NCBI GenBank assembly: GCA_002344975.1
Contig: DDUV01000008.1
Location: forward strand, 79,929 to 96,580
Direction of reading: 5' to 3'
Source: Saprospiraceae bacterium UBA2329
Lineage (GTDB): Bacteria; Bacteroidota; Bacteroidia; Chitinophagales; Saprospiraceae
Length of the DNA: 16,652 bases
Shown: one piece after another, positions 1-7,886 of the stretch
Layout: each line of letters starts with the position of its first letter
How positions within the stretch are numbered: the stretch's first letter is position 1
Program-made: the position numbers and the translations under genes
The notes under the pieces: model-generated
What the model was told of the DNA's origin: nothing
Database searches by the model: none
Seen by the model: only the letters and a program-made list of their open reading frames with translations

Positions 1-24
1 CATTTTAAGTGTCTTATCTAATCC

Positions 25-55
25 TTTGGCCTAAAGAAAATGAACATTTATTTTG
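25..55 (+). promoter_or_regulatory. Candidate Bacteroidota-type promoter for the propeller gene
   Basis: TTTG at 25-28 is followed, after 19 bases, by TTATTTTG at 48-55. This is one base away from the Bacteroidota -7 consensus TAnnTTTG. Transcription would begin near 62, leaving about 37 bases before the ATG at 99. The mismatch in the -7 element keeps this tentative. Confidence 0.35.
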
Positions 56-98
56 CCCCACTACTAATGTACTTTCACACATTGAAAAACACTTCGTT

Positions 99-2276
99 AT
101 GAATCGAATGATGTCTTTTTTACTGCTCTTGGCCGCCACACTGACGAATATCTCGCTTTTGGCGCAAGCCGGAACCTGGCACACTTACCCCATTCCTTCC
201 AAAGTCAACGACTGGATGGAGTGGGAAGGCCAACTTTGGGCCGCCACCGATGCGGGTATTTTTATTATAAACCCCTCAACCGGACAAGTAGCAGAGCATC
301 TGACCAAAGCCAATGCCGGGCTGCCTTCCAACTCAGTAGAGGCGCTGACGATTGATCCACAAACACTTCAGCCATTTATAGGCACTTATGACGTTGCGCT
401 GGCCTTTCGCTCGCCTGATGGTCAGTGGCAATCCATTGACTATCCGGCGTTTATTCGCAATCAGGCGGGCGGAAATATGCTGCTCACCTATTGCATGGAA
501 TTTGACAACGAAGGCAGGCTCTGGGCGGGTACCAGCGTAGGATTGGCCCGCTATACCGATGGTGAGTGGACGCTGTTCAACCAGTCAGCCGGCCTTTCTT
601 TTTTGGGTGCAGTCTGGAGCATGGCCAAAACCGAAGACGGCGCTATTCTGGCGGCCTCGAACGTGATGTACAAGGTGCCGCAGGGCGAAGAGACGCCTCA
701 ATTATTTTCCCCCTCGCCCTCTGGCAATAACGGCTTTTTCCTTTTTGCTTACGGCGATGCCAAAGCCTTTACAGCCTCCAATGGCGATCAATGGTTTTTT
801 ACCGACATCGGGCGCGCAGGCCGTTTTCATAATGGCGCATGGGAATTGTACGATCCGGCTCAATCAGTAGGCGTTGGACATAGAAAACCACAGATTATCA
901 ATGAACTACCAGATGGAAGCCTTTCCATCTATTACTCCGACAACCTCCGGTTTTTGCGCTTCCACAACGGCGAATGGACGCTGGAGAGTACCTACACCGG
1001 CGCGCTCCCCATCATCGGCGCGTATAGGAGCGAGGACTTTGACATCATTCTGAATTCCAAAGAAATACTCATACCGGGTGCTCAGGATACCGCTATGGCG
1101 GCATTGTTGAATTATCCCTTTGAGTCGCTGCCAGAACGCTTTCAAACCGACCATCAGAAACAACTTTGGACGGTCACTGAAGACCGCAGGCTGCTCAATT
1201 TGGATTCCGGCGCAGCGATTCCATGTATTTTCAACGGGCAGTCTTTTGCGGTCGGCAACTTCTCTTTTGCTCCGGATGGCAGCATCTGGGCGACTTCCGG
1301 CTTCCACCTATATCACTACCAACTGGGGCAATGGACGCGTTACGACCACACCAACTCGCTCCTGCCCGCTCAAAAGCTGCTTACGCGCATTACCGTTGAC
1401 GATCTGGGGCGCGTCTGGGTCTATGTTTATCAGGACGCGATCTACCGTTTTGACGGCTCGAACTGGATGCGATACCCTCATCCTTTGTTCAGTAATTACT
1501 ATGTGTATGCCATGACCGGCGGCGCCAATGGCGATCTCTGGTTCTCTTCTTACCTCAACGGGCAGTCGCTCACGGTAGGCCGCTTCAACGGCGCCGATAT
1601 GCAGACTTTCACGCAGGGTGTGGCCGGCTTCGACATGGACTATGCGCTTGCTTTGGCTTATGACGCTGATTATCAACGCTTATGGGTGACCGGCAATGTA
1701 GAGCATGCTCAATATTTCGACGGCAGTATCTGGCATACCGAGTCGTTTCCGTTGCCTGCTGCCGGGCATCAGTGGATAATGCGCGTGCATGCCCGCGACG
1801 GGTTTGCCGCCATGTCTTCTTCCGAAAGGGTTTTGCTGTACGCCGAGGGCCAATGGCAAGAGTTCAATCCCACCAACTCGCCGCTGTCCGGCGGAGCGAT
1901 GCACGGACTTGGTTTAGATGCTCACAACCGGTTGTGGATCAGCCATTGGCAGCCCTGGGCATTGGATATTTACGAAACCGGGTTGATTTCTTCAGCGGTG
2001 AAGCCGGAATCGTCTAATGGAGCCATCGAAATGCGCGTTTTTCCCAATCCGACTGCCGAGCGGGCGGGTTTGGAGATTTCATGCCGGGAAGCCTCCACTT
2101 CTGCTGCCCTGCGCATCACCGATGTGGATGGTCGTCTTGTTTCAACAACATCCCACAGCCTGCAATCGGGACACAACTATCTGGAAGTAAACGTTTCACG
2201 CCTGTCGCCGGGCATCTATTTCATGTTGCTGGATACCGATAGTGAGCGTTTTTACGGGCGAATGGTAAAGCATTAA
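99..2276 (+). CDS. Secreted beta-propeller protein with type IX secretion sorting domain
   Basis: This 725-residue protein is probably exported and either released or anchored at the cell surface. Residues 1-24 form a typical signal peptide: a short basic start, then a run of Leu/Ala ending in LLAQA. The body carries scattered repeats of the two-component-regulator propeller type, for example LWAATDAGIF near 46-55 and LWAGTSVGLARY near 141-152, with further G-x-(L/V)-W-(V/F/I) blades downstream. The last 81 residues (from MRVFPNPT) match the type A sorting tail of type IX secretion: FPNPT, an IxDVxGRLV strand and LSPGIYFM. There is no kinase or other enzymatic domain. The ATG at 99 is preferred because the frame upstream would need a GTG at 9 and would bury the signal peptide. 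The ligand or role cannot be read from the sequence. It stands alone and ends in a shared terminator. Confidence 0.85.
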   Translation: MNRMMSFLLLLAATLTNISLLAQAGTWHTYPIPSKVNDWMEWEGQLWAATDAGIFIINPSTGQVAEHLTKANAGLPSNSVEALTIDPQTLQPFIGTYDVALAFRSPDGQWQSIDYPAFIRNQAGGNMLLTYCMEFDNEGRLWAGTSVGLARYTDGEWTLFNQSAGLSFLGAVWSMAKTEDGAILAASNVMYKVPQGEETPQLFSPSPSGNNGFFLFAYGDAKAFTASNGDQWFFTDIGRAGRFHNGAWELYDPAQSVGVGHRKPQIINELPDGSLSIYYSDNLRFLRFHNGEWTLESTYTGALPIIGAYRSEDFDIILNSKEILIPGAQDTAMAALLNYPFESLPERFQTDHQKQLWTVTEDRRLLNLDSGAAIPCIFNGQSFAVGNFSFAPDGSIWATSGFHLYHYQLGQWTRYDHTNSLLPAQKLLTRITVDDLGRVWVYVYQDAIYRFDGSNWMRYPHPLFSNYYVYAMTGGANGDLWFSSYLNGQSLTVGRFNGADMQTFTQGVAGFDMDYALALAYDADYQRLWVTGNVEHAQYFDGSIWHTESFPLPAAGHQWIMRVHARDGFAAMSSSERVLLYAEGQWQEFNPTNSPLSGGAMHGLGLDAHNRLWISHWQPWALDIYETGLISSAVKPESSNGAIEMRVFPNPTAERAGLEISCREASTSAALRITDVDGRLVSTTSHSLQSGHNYLEVNVSRLSPGIYFMLLDTDSERFYGRMVKH

Positions 2277-2282
2277 AATGGA

Positions 2283-2327
2283 AATCCCCCGCTGCTTGGT
2301 GAAAGAGTGGCGGGGGATTGATTTTTC
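2283..2327. terminator. Bidirectional terminator between convergent genes
   Basis: A perfect 10-base-pair stem pairs AATCCCCCGC (2283-2292) with GCGGGGGATT (2310-2319) around a 17-base loop. On the plus strand GATTTTTC follows. On the minus strand the stem is followed by TCCATTTT. It lies 6 bases after the propeller stop and between two convergent genes, so it probably serves both. Confidence 0.75.
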
Positions 2328-2378
2328 GTCTGGCTAAAGCCAATGCTTTTCTCCGATTAAAGCAACTCTGATTAAAAC

Positions 2379-4832
2379 TCACAATCTCAACCTCCGCCCC
2401 AGCCAATTACTCGACAACATCCCGAACACCACAATGGTGATGCTGCTCGTGGGCATCAGAATGGCCGCCACCACCGGCGACAACAGCCCCTGCACCGCAT
2501 AGCTCAAACCAATGACATTGTAAACGAAAGCCAATCCGTAGGCGTAATACACCAATTTCGTGCTGCGACGCACCAACTGCACAAAGTCGGGCAGCCGCCT
2601 GAATTGCGCCGAGTGCAGGATCGCATCGCAGGCCGGCGTAAAGTTGTTGGTATCCTCGGCCAGTACAATACCGGCATTGCTTTGCTGGAGTGCTCCCGCG
2701 TCGTTGAGGCCGTCGCCGAGCATCATCACTTTGCGGCCTTCGTTTTGCAATCCTTTGACAAACTGCAATTTATCCTGCGGACTTTGAAAAAAGCGCAGCC
2801 GGTCTTCCGAACCGAACAAAGGCAACACCGATTCTTTTTCGCGGTCGTTGTCGCCGGAAAGCAGGTAAATGGGCGCCTGTTGGGAGAAGAACTGCAATGC
2901 CTCCTGCGTGCCGGGCCGGAAGCGCTGGTCTATGCGGAAATAGCCGCGCAGGCTGTCGTTGATTTGTAAAAATACGCCGGCATCATCGCTGTGCAATACT
3001 TCTTGTATGTCGCGCCCGATGAAGTCTTTGGAGCCGAGCCGCAGGGTGCGTTGCCCGAACACGGCTTCTACGCCTTGCCCGGTAGCCTCGTGCCAGTTCA
3101 GAGGTTCGGCGCGGTGGTCGGCCAGGTGCTTGTCTTGTTCGTTGAGCCATTCCAATACGCGACGGCTCACCGGATGCGAGGAGGGCGCTGTGAGGCTGTA
3201 CAACATTTGTTTTTCGGCAAAACTCAGCGGTTCGCCCACGAACCAGATTTCGCTGTTCTGGCGCTGCGTGATGGTGCCGGTTTTATCGAATACCACCGCA
3301 TCGGCTTCCTCAATGGACTCAATGACGGAGGTGTTTTTGAGGTAAAATTTGTTGCGGGCCAGAATGCGGAGTACATTTCCGAAAATGAAAGGTACCGCCA
3401 ATGCCACCGCACAGGGACAAGCCACAATCAACACCGCTGTGAAGGCATTGAAAGCAATGTTGCCGTCTTTGGGCAGCCAGTAAATCAGTGTTCCCAAGCC
3501 GATGAGCAGGATGGCCGTGGTGAAATACTTGCCGATTCGGTTGGCAATGCGGCTGGTATTCGATTCGATTTTTTTGGTAAATACCTCGTCGTTCCACAGT
3601 TGGGTGAGGTAGCTTTGGGAGACCTTGCGCGTGAGGCTGATTTCGATGGCGCCGCCCATTTGACGCCCGCCGGCGTAGATTTTTTCGCCGCTTTGGCGTA
3701 GCACCGGCTCCGATTCGCCGGTCACGAAACTGTAATCAATACTGCCTTCGCCATTCAGCAGCACAGCATCGGCGGGGATCAGCTCTTTGTGGCGAATGAC
3801 GATGATGTCGCCGGGTTGGAGCTTGTCCAAAGAAATGGTTACTTCCTCGCCGTTTTCCTTTTTGGTGGCGGCAATGGGGAAATAGGATTTGTAATCTCTC
3901 TCGAAAGAGATGTTGTGATAGGTTTTTTGCTGGAACCACTTGCCCAACAGCAGGAAGAACACGAGGCCTGCCAGACTGTCCAAGAATCCGGCGCCGGTAT
4001 GCGTCACGATTTCATAAACGCTGCGCAAAAACAGCACCGCGATGCCCAATGCCAGCGGCACGTCAATGGTGAGTTGGCGTTGTTTCAGCCCCGTCCATGC
4101 CGAGGTGAAATAATCTCTGCCGCTGTACAGCACTACGGGAATGCTGAGCAGGATATTGAGATATCCAAAAAGCAGGTAAAAAAAGCCATCGGTCTCTTTC
4201 TCCAATCCCAGGTATTCCGGGAAACTGAGCAGCATGATGTTGCCGAAAGCGAAACCAGCTACGCCGAGTTTGTAATAAAACGAGCGATTGACCAAGGGTT
4301 TTTCCTCATTGTCCAAATCGCTGAGCGTGATGGCTGGTTCGTAGCCGATGTCGGAGAGCAGTTCCACCACTTTGCGCAGGGTGGTTTTCGACTCCGAATA
4401 GGAGATATAGACTTCCTTTTTTGGGAAATTGACCGATGAATTGCGCACGCCCTCGTTGAGCCGGTAGAGGTTTTCGAGCAGCCAGATGCAGGAAGCGCAG
4501 TGCATTTGCGGCAGGTAAAACGTGACGCGGGTGAGTTCGCCGTCGGTGTAATTGATGAGGCGCTCCTTCACTTCGGGGTCATCGAGGAAGGCAAATTCCG
4601 CGCGGGTTTTGCCCCGCAGGCTCACGCCGGCCTTCTCATCGAGGTCGTAATACTGACACATTCCATTGGTATTCAGTATTTCATACACCATTTTGCAACC
4701 CTCGCAGCAAAAGGCCTTCTCCTCAATGTGGATATGATCGTCGGGACATTCCTCGCCACAGTGGTAGCAGGAAAGATCGGGTGCGGTGGTCGGTTCCGTC
4801 ACTTGGGCGAATTCTACTTCAGGCATGTTCAT
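2379..4832 (-). CDS. ccoI: Copper-translocating P1B-type ATPase, CcoI/FixI family
   Basis: This inner-membrane ATPase probably exports Cu(I) to the periplasmic side for building cytochrome cbb3-type oxidase. Residue numbers here count from a GTG at 4844 (821 residues). An N-terminal cysteine-rich metal-binding domain has CYHC at 26-29, C33 and CCEGC at 46-50. A heavy-metal-associated domain with CASC at 116-119 follows. Catalytic features are TGES (375-378), the membrane CPC (476-478), the phosphorylation site DKTGT (520-524), the SHP motif (H557) and GDGLND (710-715). The late-helix residues YN (775-776) and MPTSS (797-801) fit the Cu(I) P1B-1 class. The N-terminal cysteine cluster separates this family from plain CopA. 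I use the ATG at 4832 because a TACCTTTG element at 4853-4846 would place transcription start downstream of the GTG, but the GTG cannot be excluded. It lies 64-76 bases after RNase E/G. No ccoN, ccoO, ccoP, ccoS or ccoG is present beside it. Confidence 0.9.
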   Translation of the reverse strand: MNMPEVEFAQVTEPTTAPDLSCYHCGEECPDDHIHIEEKAFCCEGCKMVYEILNTNGMCQYYDLDEKAGVSLRGKTRAEFAFLDDPEVKERLINYTDGELTRVTFYLPQMHCASCIWLLENLYRLNEGVRNSSVNFPKKEVYISYSESKTTLRKVVELLSDIGYEPAITLSDLDNEEKPLVNRSFYYKLGVAGFAFGNIMLLSFPEYLGLEKETDGFFYLLFGYLNILLSIPVVLYSGRDYFTSAWTGLKQRQLTIDVPLALGIAVLFLRSVYEIVTHTGAGFLDSLAGLVFFLLLGKWFQQKTYHNISFERDYKSYFPIAATKKENGEEVTISLDKLQPGDIIVIRHKELIPADAVLLNGEGSIDYSFVTGESEPVLRQSGEKIYAGGRQMGGAIEISLTRKVSQSYLTQLWNDEVFTKKIESNTSRIANRIGKYFTTAILLIGLGTLIYWLPKDGNIAFNAFTAVLIVACPCAVALAVPFIFGNVLRILARNKFYLKNTSVIESIEEADAVVFDKTGTITQRQNSEIWFVGEPLSFAEKQMLYSLTAPSSHPVSRRVLEWLNEQDKHLADHRAEPLNWHEATGQGVEAVFGQRTLRLGSKDFIGRDIQEVLHSDDAGVFLQINDSLRGYFRIDQRFRPGTQEALQFFSQQAPIYLLSGDNDREKESVLPLFGSEDRLRFFQSPQDKLQFVKGLQNEGRKVMMLGDGLNDAGALQQSNAGIVLAEDTNNFTPACDAILHSAQFRRLPDFVQLVRRSTKLVYYAYGLAFVYNVIGLSYAVQGLLSPVVAAILMPTSSITIVVFGMLSSNWLGRRLRL

Positions 4833-4908
4833 CGTTTTGGCCACCCAAAGGTAGCCCGGCGCTGAAATGGCCTCCGATGATAAATGTCACTGCCTCTTTT
4901 GATTGTGG

Positions 4909-6459
4909 TCAACTCAACCGAATCTCGTCGTTGTGCTCGTCATAAAACTTGTACTGCGTCATAGCCAACTGATTGGATGGTTTGATCTTAATCCAACGGA
5001 AATACTGTCTGAACCAGCGAATTTGCTGATTGAAGAAGCCCCGCTTCAGGTATGCCTCTATATACGGATGCACGGAAAGCGTGAGTTTGGCCTTGGATTG
5101 CGATTGCAACACAAAGTCCAGATCGCGTTGAATATCTTCCATCAGCAACACCGAAGCATTGATTTTGCCGCTGCCGTTGCAGGTGGGACACACCTCGGCG
5201 GTGTTGATTTTGACCTCCGGGCGTACGCGCTGCCGGGTGATCTGCATCAGCCCGAACTTGCTCAGCGGCAGCACGGTATGTTGAGCGCGGTCTTTTTTCA
5301 TAAACTCGCGCATCTTCAGGTGCAGGTCTTTTTTGTGGTCGGGGTTTTTCATATCAATGAAATCAATGATGATGATTCCCCCGATGTCGCGCAGACGGAG
5401 TTGGCGGGCGATTTCCTCGGCAGCTTCTAAGTTGACGTTCAGAATGGCATCGTCGGCGGCAGCATTGCTCATTTTGTGCCCGCTGTTGACGTCCACCACA
5501 TGCAGCGCTTCGGTGGATTCGATGACTAAGTACGCACCGCTGCTGAGAGTGGCCGTTTTTCCAAACGAAGCTTTGATCTGGCGGTCCACGCTGAAGGTCT
5601 CAAAAATCGGGCGACTGCCTTTGTGCAAAGACAGTATCTTGATCTGATCGGGCGCTATGGTAGCTAAGTAGTTCTTGATATTCTGAAACAACTCCTTGTC
5701 GTTCACGACGATGCGGTTGAAGGAGTCTGTCAGCAGGTCGCGCAGGATACTGGAGGTTTTGTCCAATTCGCTGAGCAATTTGGCGGGCGGCGTAGCCTTG
5801 TACATCTGTTGGTAGATGTCTTCCCATTTGCTCATCATGAAGGCCAGCTCTTCGTGCAATTCTGCCGTTTTTTTACCCTCGGCAGCGGTGCGTACAATGA
5901 CGCCGAAGTTTTTGGGCCGGATGCTTTCCACCAAATTTTGCAGGCGTTTGCGCTCCTCGGCATTTCCTATTTTTTTAGAAACTGCCACCACTTCATTGAA
6001 CGGGGTGAGCACGAGATAGCGACCGGGAATGGTAACCTCGCAACTCAGACGCGGACCTTTGGTAGAGATGGGTTCTTTGAGAATTTGCACCAGAATATTC
6101 TGGCGCTTTTCCAACACCTGATCCACTTTGCCGGTCTTGACGATCTCCGGCTCCAATTTGAAGTTATCGAGCTTGTGGGTGGAAATGTTTCCCGCAGTGA
6201 CGCCGGCGGAATACTTGAGGAGCGAGCGCAGTTTGGGGCCTAAGTCTGTATAATGCAAAAACGCATCTTTTTTGTGTCCGATGTCCACAAAAGCAGCATT
6301 GAGGCCCGGCATGAGCCGTTGCACTTTGCCGAGGAATACATCCCCGACACTAAAGTTGCTGTTTGTTTTTTGGTAGTGCAGCTCTACCAATCTGCCGTTC
6401 TCCATCAAGGCAATTTCAACCTCGGTAGGAGTGGCGTTAATGATCATTTCTTTTTCCAC
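4909..6459 (-). CDS. rng: RNase E/G family endoribonuclease
   Basis: This cytoplasmic single-strand endoribonuclease acts in rRNA maturation and mRNA decay. Numbering counts from the upstream ATG at 6471 (520 residues). An S1 RNA-binding domain lies at about 38-120 (VGDVFLGKV, AAFVDIG). The catalytic metal ligands are D327 (in VVDVNSG) and D370 (in IIIIDFIDM). Zinc-link cysteines are C428 and C431 (CPTC). The spacings of 43 and 58 residues equal those of E. coli RNase E D303, D346 and C404. At about 516 residues it is of RNase G size, with no long degradosome tail. I chose the GTG at 6459 because its product (VEKEMIINAT) lines up with the usual N-terminus of Bacteroidota homologues (MSNELIIN-like). 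ATGs at 6471 and 6447 are alternatives. A 430-base structured gap precedes it. Confidence 0.93.
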   Translation of the reverse strand: MEKEMIINATPTEVEIALMENGRLVELHYQKTNSNFSVGDVFLGKVQRLMPGLNAAFVDIGHKKDAFLHYTDLGPKLRSLLKYSAGVTAGNISTHKLDNFKLEPEIVKTGKVDQVLEKRQNILVQILKEPISTKGPRLSCEVTIPGRYLVLTPFNEVVAVSKKIGNAEERKRLQNLVESIRPKNFGVIVRTAAEGKKTAELHEELAFMMSKWEDIYQQMYKATPPAKLLSELDKTSSILRDLLTDSFNRIVVNDKELFQNIKNYLATIAPDQIKILSLHKGSRPIFETFSVDRQIKASFGKTATLSSGAYLVIESTEALHVVDVNSGHKMSNAAADDAILNVNLEAAEEIARQLRLRDIGGIIIIDFIDMKNPDHKKDLHLKMREFMKKDRAQHTVLPLSKFGLMQITRQRVRPEVKINTAEVCPTCNGSGKINASVLLMEDIQRDLDFVLQSQSKAKLTLSVHPYIEAYLKRGFFNQQIRWFRQYFRWIKIKPSNQLAMTQYKFYDEHNDEIRLS

Positions 6460-6600
6460 GGGGCAATACATTTACGGGCGCCGCAAAGCGGTGCGAATTG
6501 GCATGATGCAGTCATGCAATATATCCGTATTGCCGGTGTGTGAATGTGTTTCTGAAAATTCGTACCCCCAAACTTACAAGGTTGCAAGTCCGACGATTTG

Positions 6601-6638
6601 CCTTGAGTACATTACAAATTGAAACATGTACCTCAAGG
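6601..6638. repeat. Inverted repeat, 12 base pairs with one bulge
   Basis: CCTTGAGTACAT (6601-6612) pairs with ATGTA (6626-6630) and CTCAAGG (6632-6638), with C6631 bulged and a 13-base loop. No run of T follows on either strand, so it is not an obvious intrinsic terminator. It could be an operator or an RNA hairpin. Confidence 0.6.
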
Positions 6639-6656
6639 GGCCGTATTCAGAATTAG

Positions 6657-6716
6657 GAACACAATCTGAACGTCTTGCTATTACATAGAATGTAAGCAGG
6701 CATTCAGATCGTGTTC
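6657..6716. repeat. Long imperfect inverted repeat (about 26 base pairs, 3-base loop)
   Basis: The arms begin GAACAC (6657-6662) and end GTGTTC (6711-6716). They pair inwards through ATCTGAA/TTCAGAT and TTACAT/ATGTAA to a 3-base loop at 6687-6689. Interruptions are mismatches at 6663:6710 and 6671:6702, a bulge at 6675 and a two-base bulge at 6679-6680. Neither side carries a T-run, so this is not a standard terminator. It would make a long RNA hairpin on either strand. Confidence 0.7.
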
Positions 6717-6841
6717 ATTTGCTTTAGGCGTTGCAGTTCTCTCCTTAGAAAACAGCCGTACAGCAAAACAGACTTCCGGGAAGAAGGATTCATCATGGGG
6801 AGATCACCGCTTTCGGATGTGAATAGATGTATCCGATTGCA

Positions 6842-6874
6842 GGGAAAACGGTCTGCATCAATATGCAAATTCCC
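6842..6874. repeat. Nested hairpin downstream of the small basic protein gene
   Basis: Outer arms GGGAA (6842-6846) and TTCCC (6870-6874) enclose inner arms TGCAT (6854-6858) and ATGCA (6863-6867) around the loop CAAT. It lies 27 bases past the stop of the minus-strand small gene and could stabilise or end that transcript. It lacks a strong T-run, so terminator function is uncertain. Confidence 0.35.
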
Positions 6875-6900
6875 ACCACCTCGATGCCGATGATGAAATC

Positions 6901-6993
6901 TTACTTCTTCTTCTTGTGACGGTTCTTGCGAAGTCTCTTTTTACGTTTGTGCGTTGCAATCTTGTGCCTCTTACGTTTTTTTCCACAAGGCAT
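6901..6993 (-). CDS. 30-residue AURKAIP1/COX24-domain protein (likely small ribosomal-subunit protein)
   Basis: The product starts MPCGKKRKRHKIATHKRKKR and ends in RHKKKK. It is extremely basic and has almost no acidic residues. It fits the AURKAIP1/COX24 (DUF1713) family. Members include mitochondrial mS38 and the tiny actinobacterial ribosomal protein bS22, and Bacteroidota carry a nearly invariant 29-30-residue version. The likely role is binding rRNA in the small subunit; for Bacteroidota this is inference by family. A longer frame starting at 7140 exists, but it overlaps the TPR gene and its extra N-terminus has no family character. The ATG at 6993 is preceded by AAAAGAGATTCACT, where AGAGA is a possible weak ribosome site. 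It lies 73 bases after the TPR gene and upstream of rng, so it may share their transcript. Confidence 0.82.
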   Translation of the reverse strand: MPCGKKRKRHKIATHKRKKRLRKNRHKKKK

Positions 6994-7038
6994 AGTGAAT
7001 CTCTTTTTTTGTTTTACAAAAATGGTTGTTGTCAAAGT

Positions 7039-7060
7039 CCTTAGCCCCATTGGGATAAGG
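7039..7060 (-). other. Hairpin after the TPR gene, possible attenuator
   Basis: CCTTA (7039-7043) pairs with TAAGG (7056-7060), and CCC (7046-7048) pairs with GGG (7052-7054) inside. It begins 6 bases past the minus-strand TPR stop and precedes the small basic protein gene. On the minus strand only ACTTTGAC follows, so it would be a weak terminator or a processing site. Confidence 0.3.
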
Positions 7061-7066
7061 AAGGAA

Positions 7067-7858
7067 TCATTCGTTGAGTTGGCCGCAGGCTTTTGCAAAT
7101 TGCTCAGCCTTGGCGGCGTCGCCGGCCCCATTCCAGGCATCTGCCAACAAGCAGGTAGCTGTAAGGTTGCCGGGTTCGATTTCGAGTACGCGTTCCAGAC
7201 GTTGGACTGCTTTATCGAACTGACCTGTTTGGATAGCTAATCGGCCCAAATTATTGAGCACCGACACGTTTTCCGGGTACTGTCGGTTCAACTCCAGCAG
7301 CATGGTGATACCTCGCATGACATCCTCTTTGGGAGGATTTTCGGCGTGTACGACCGCCAGATTGACCCGGTGAGCAACATTTTCCGGATTAACAGAAATG
7401 GCGCTCTCAAAAGCAGCGACAGCTCTTTGAGTGCAATAGGTACGCACCTTCTCGTCTTCGCTGCGCTGGAGGCATATCGCATAAGTGGTACCGGCTTTCG
7501 ACCAAGCATCCTCTGTTTGCAGCCTTTGTGCCACCAATTGTGCATAATGTCCCGATATGGCAGGCTCGCCGGCATTGAACCAAGCCCCCGCCAAACGCAT
7601 CAGCGTAGAAGTGTACGCAGAGGAATCGTCTTGAACCAATTCCAACTCGTGCTCTATGCTGCCGATTTCGTTTTTGCTATTGGCTTGCAACCGGCCCTGC
7701 GCTTCTTTCATCAGCACGTTTACATCAGTGCTTTCGGCACTGAAAACCCTTGTCTTTTCAAGGGATTGTTGGTCTTTCGACTGGGTTTCACATCCAAAAT
7801 ACAGCGCAAAGAACAGTATTGTGGCCGAAACCAACGCCGTAATTTGAGTCTTAGTCAT
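7067..7858 (-). CDS. TPR-repeat protein, probable lipoprotein
   Basis: This 263-residue protein was identified by repeat pattern only. Residues 4-22 are hydrophobic (ITALVSATILFFALYFG) and end at C23, which looks like a loose lipobox (YFGC). It is therefore probably exported and lipid-anchored, although the -3 Tyr is atypical and a plain membrane anchor is possible. The rest is helical. TPR-like units appear at about 85-118, 119-157 (with a degenerate insert), 195-230 (NNLGRLAIQTGQFDKAVQRL, ending in the EIEPGN turn) and 231-262 (LLADAWNGAGDAAKAEQFA). The family suggests a protein-binding scaffold, but no partner can be named. The ATG at 7858 lies 28 bases after the HU stop, with GAGG about 13 bases upstream, so the two are probably co-transcribed. 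The small basic protein and rng follow in the same orientation. Confidence 0.8.
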   Translation of the reverse strand: MTKTQITALVSATILFFALYFGCETQSKDQQSLEKTRVFSAESTDVNVLMKEAQGRLQANSKNEIGSIEHELELVQDDSSAYTSTLMRLAGAWFNAGEPAISGHYAQLVAQRLQTEDAWSKAGTTYAICLQRSEDEKVRTYCTQRAVAAFESAISVNPENVAHRVNLAVVHAENPPKEDVMRGITMLLELNRQYPENVSVLNNLGRLAIQTGQFDKAVQRLERVLEIEPGNLTATCLLADAWNGAGDAAKAEQFAKACGQLNE

Positions 7859-7886
7859 GTGGATGTGTTATGACCTCAGCGAAATA

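Larger units (their letters stand above)
6472..6900. other. Gene-free gap upstream of rng, with several hairpins
   Basis: No convincing gene is seen in these 429 bases. Frames on the plus strand, such as 6711-6893, are short and have no recognisable protein features. The gap holds three inverted repeats (6601-6638, 6657-6716, 6842-6874). It also holds one perfect minus-strand TAnnTTTG element, TAAGTTTG at 6576-6569, but no TTG at the proper distance upstream of it. If that element is real, the rng leader would be about 100 bases and would exclude the hairpins. If transcription starts further upstream, the hairpins lie in the leader. Confidence 0.5.

Noticed and set aside
3789..4439. 216-codon plus-strand frame, and a similar one at 2991-3701, opposite the copper ATPase
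   Set aside because: Both are antisense to conserved catalytic regions and have no coherent protein features.
6569..6576. TAAGTTTG on the minus strand as a promoter of rng
   Set aside because: The -7 element is perfect but no TTG lies 19-21 bases upstream, so it is mentioned in the gap entry and not called as a promoter.
6711..6893. 60-codon plus-strand frame in the gap before rng
   Set aside because: Its composition is not protein-like, no promoter is visible, and it begins inside the long inverted repeat.
6994..7140. 49-residue N-terminal extension of the AURKAIP1/COX24-type protein
   Set aside because: It overlaps the TPR gene and has no family character. The known family members begin at the MP(S/C)GKKRKR start, here 6993.
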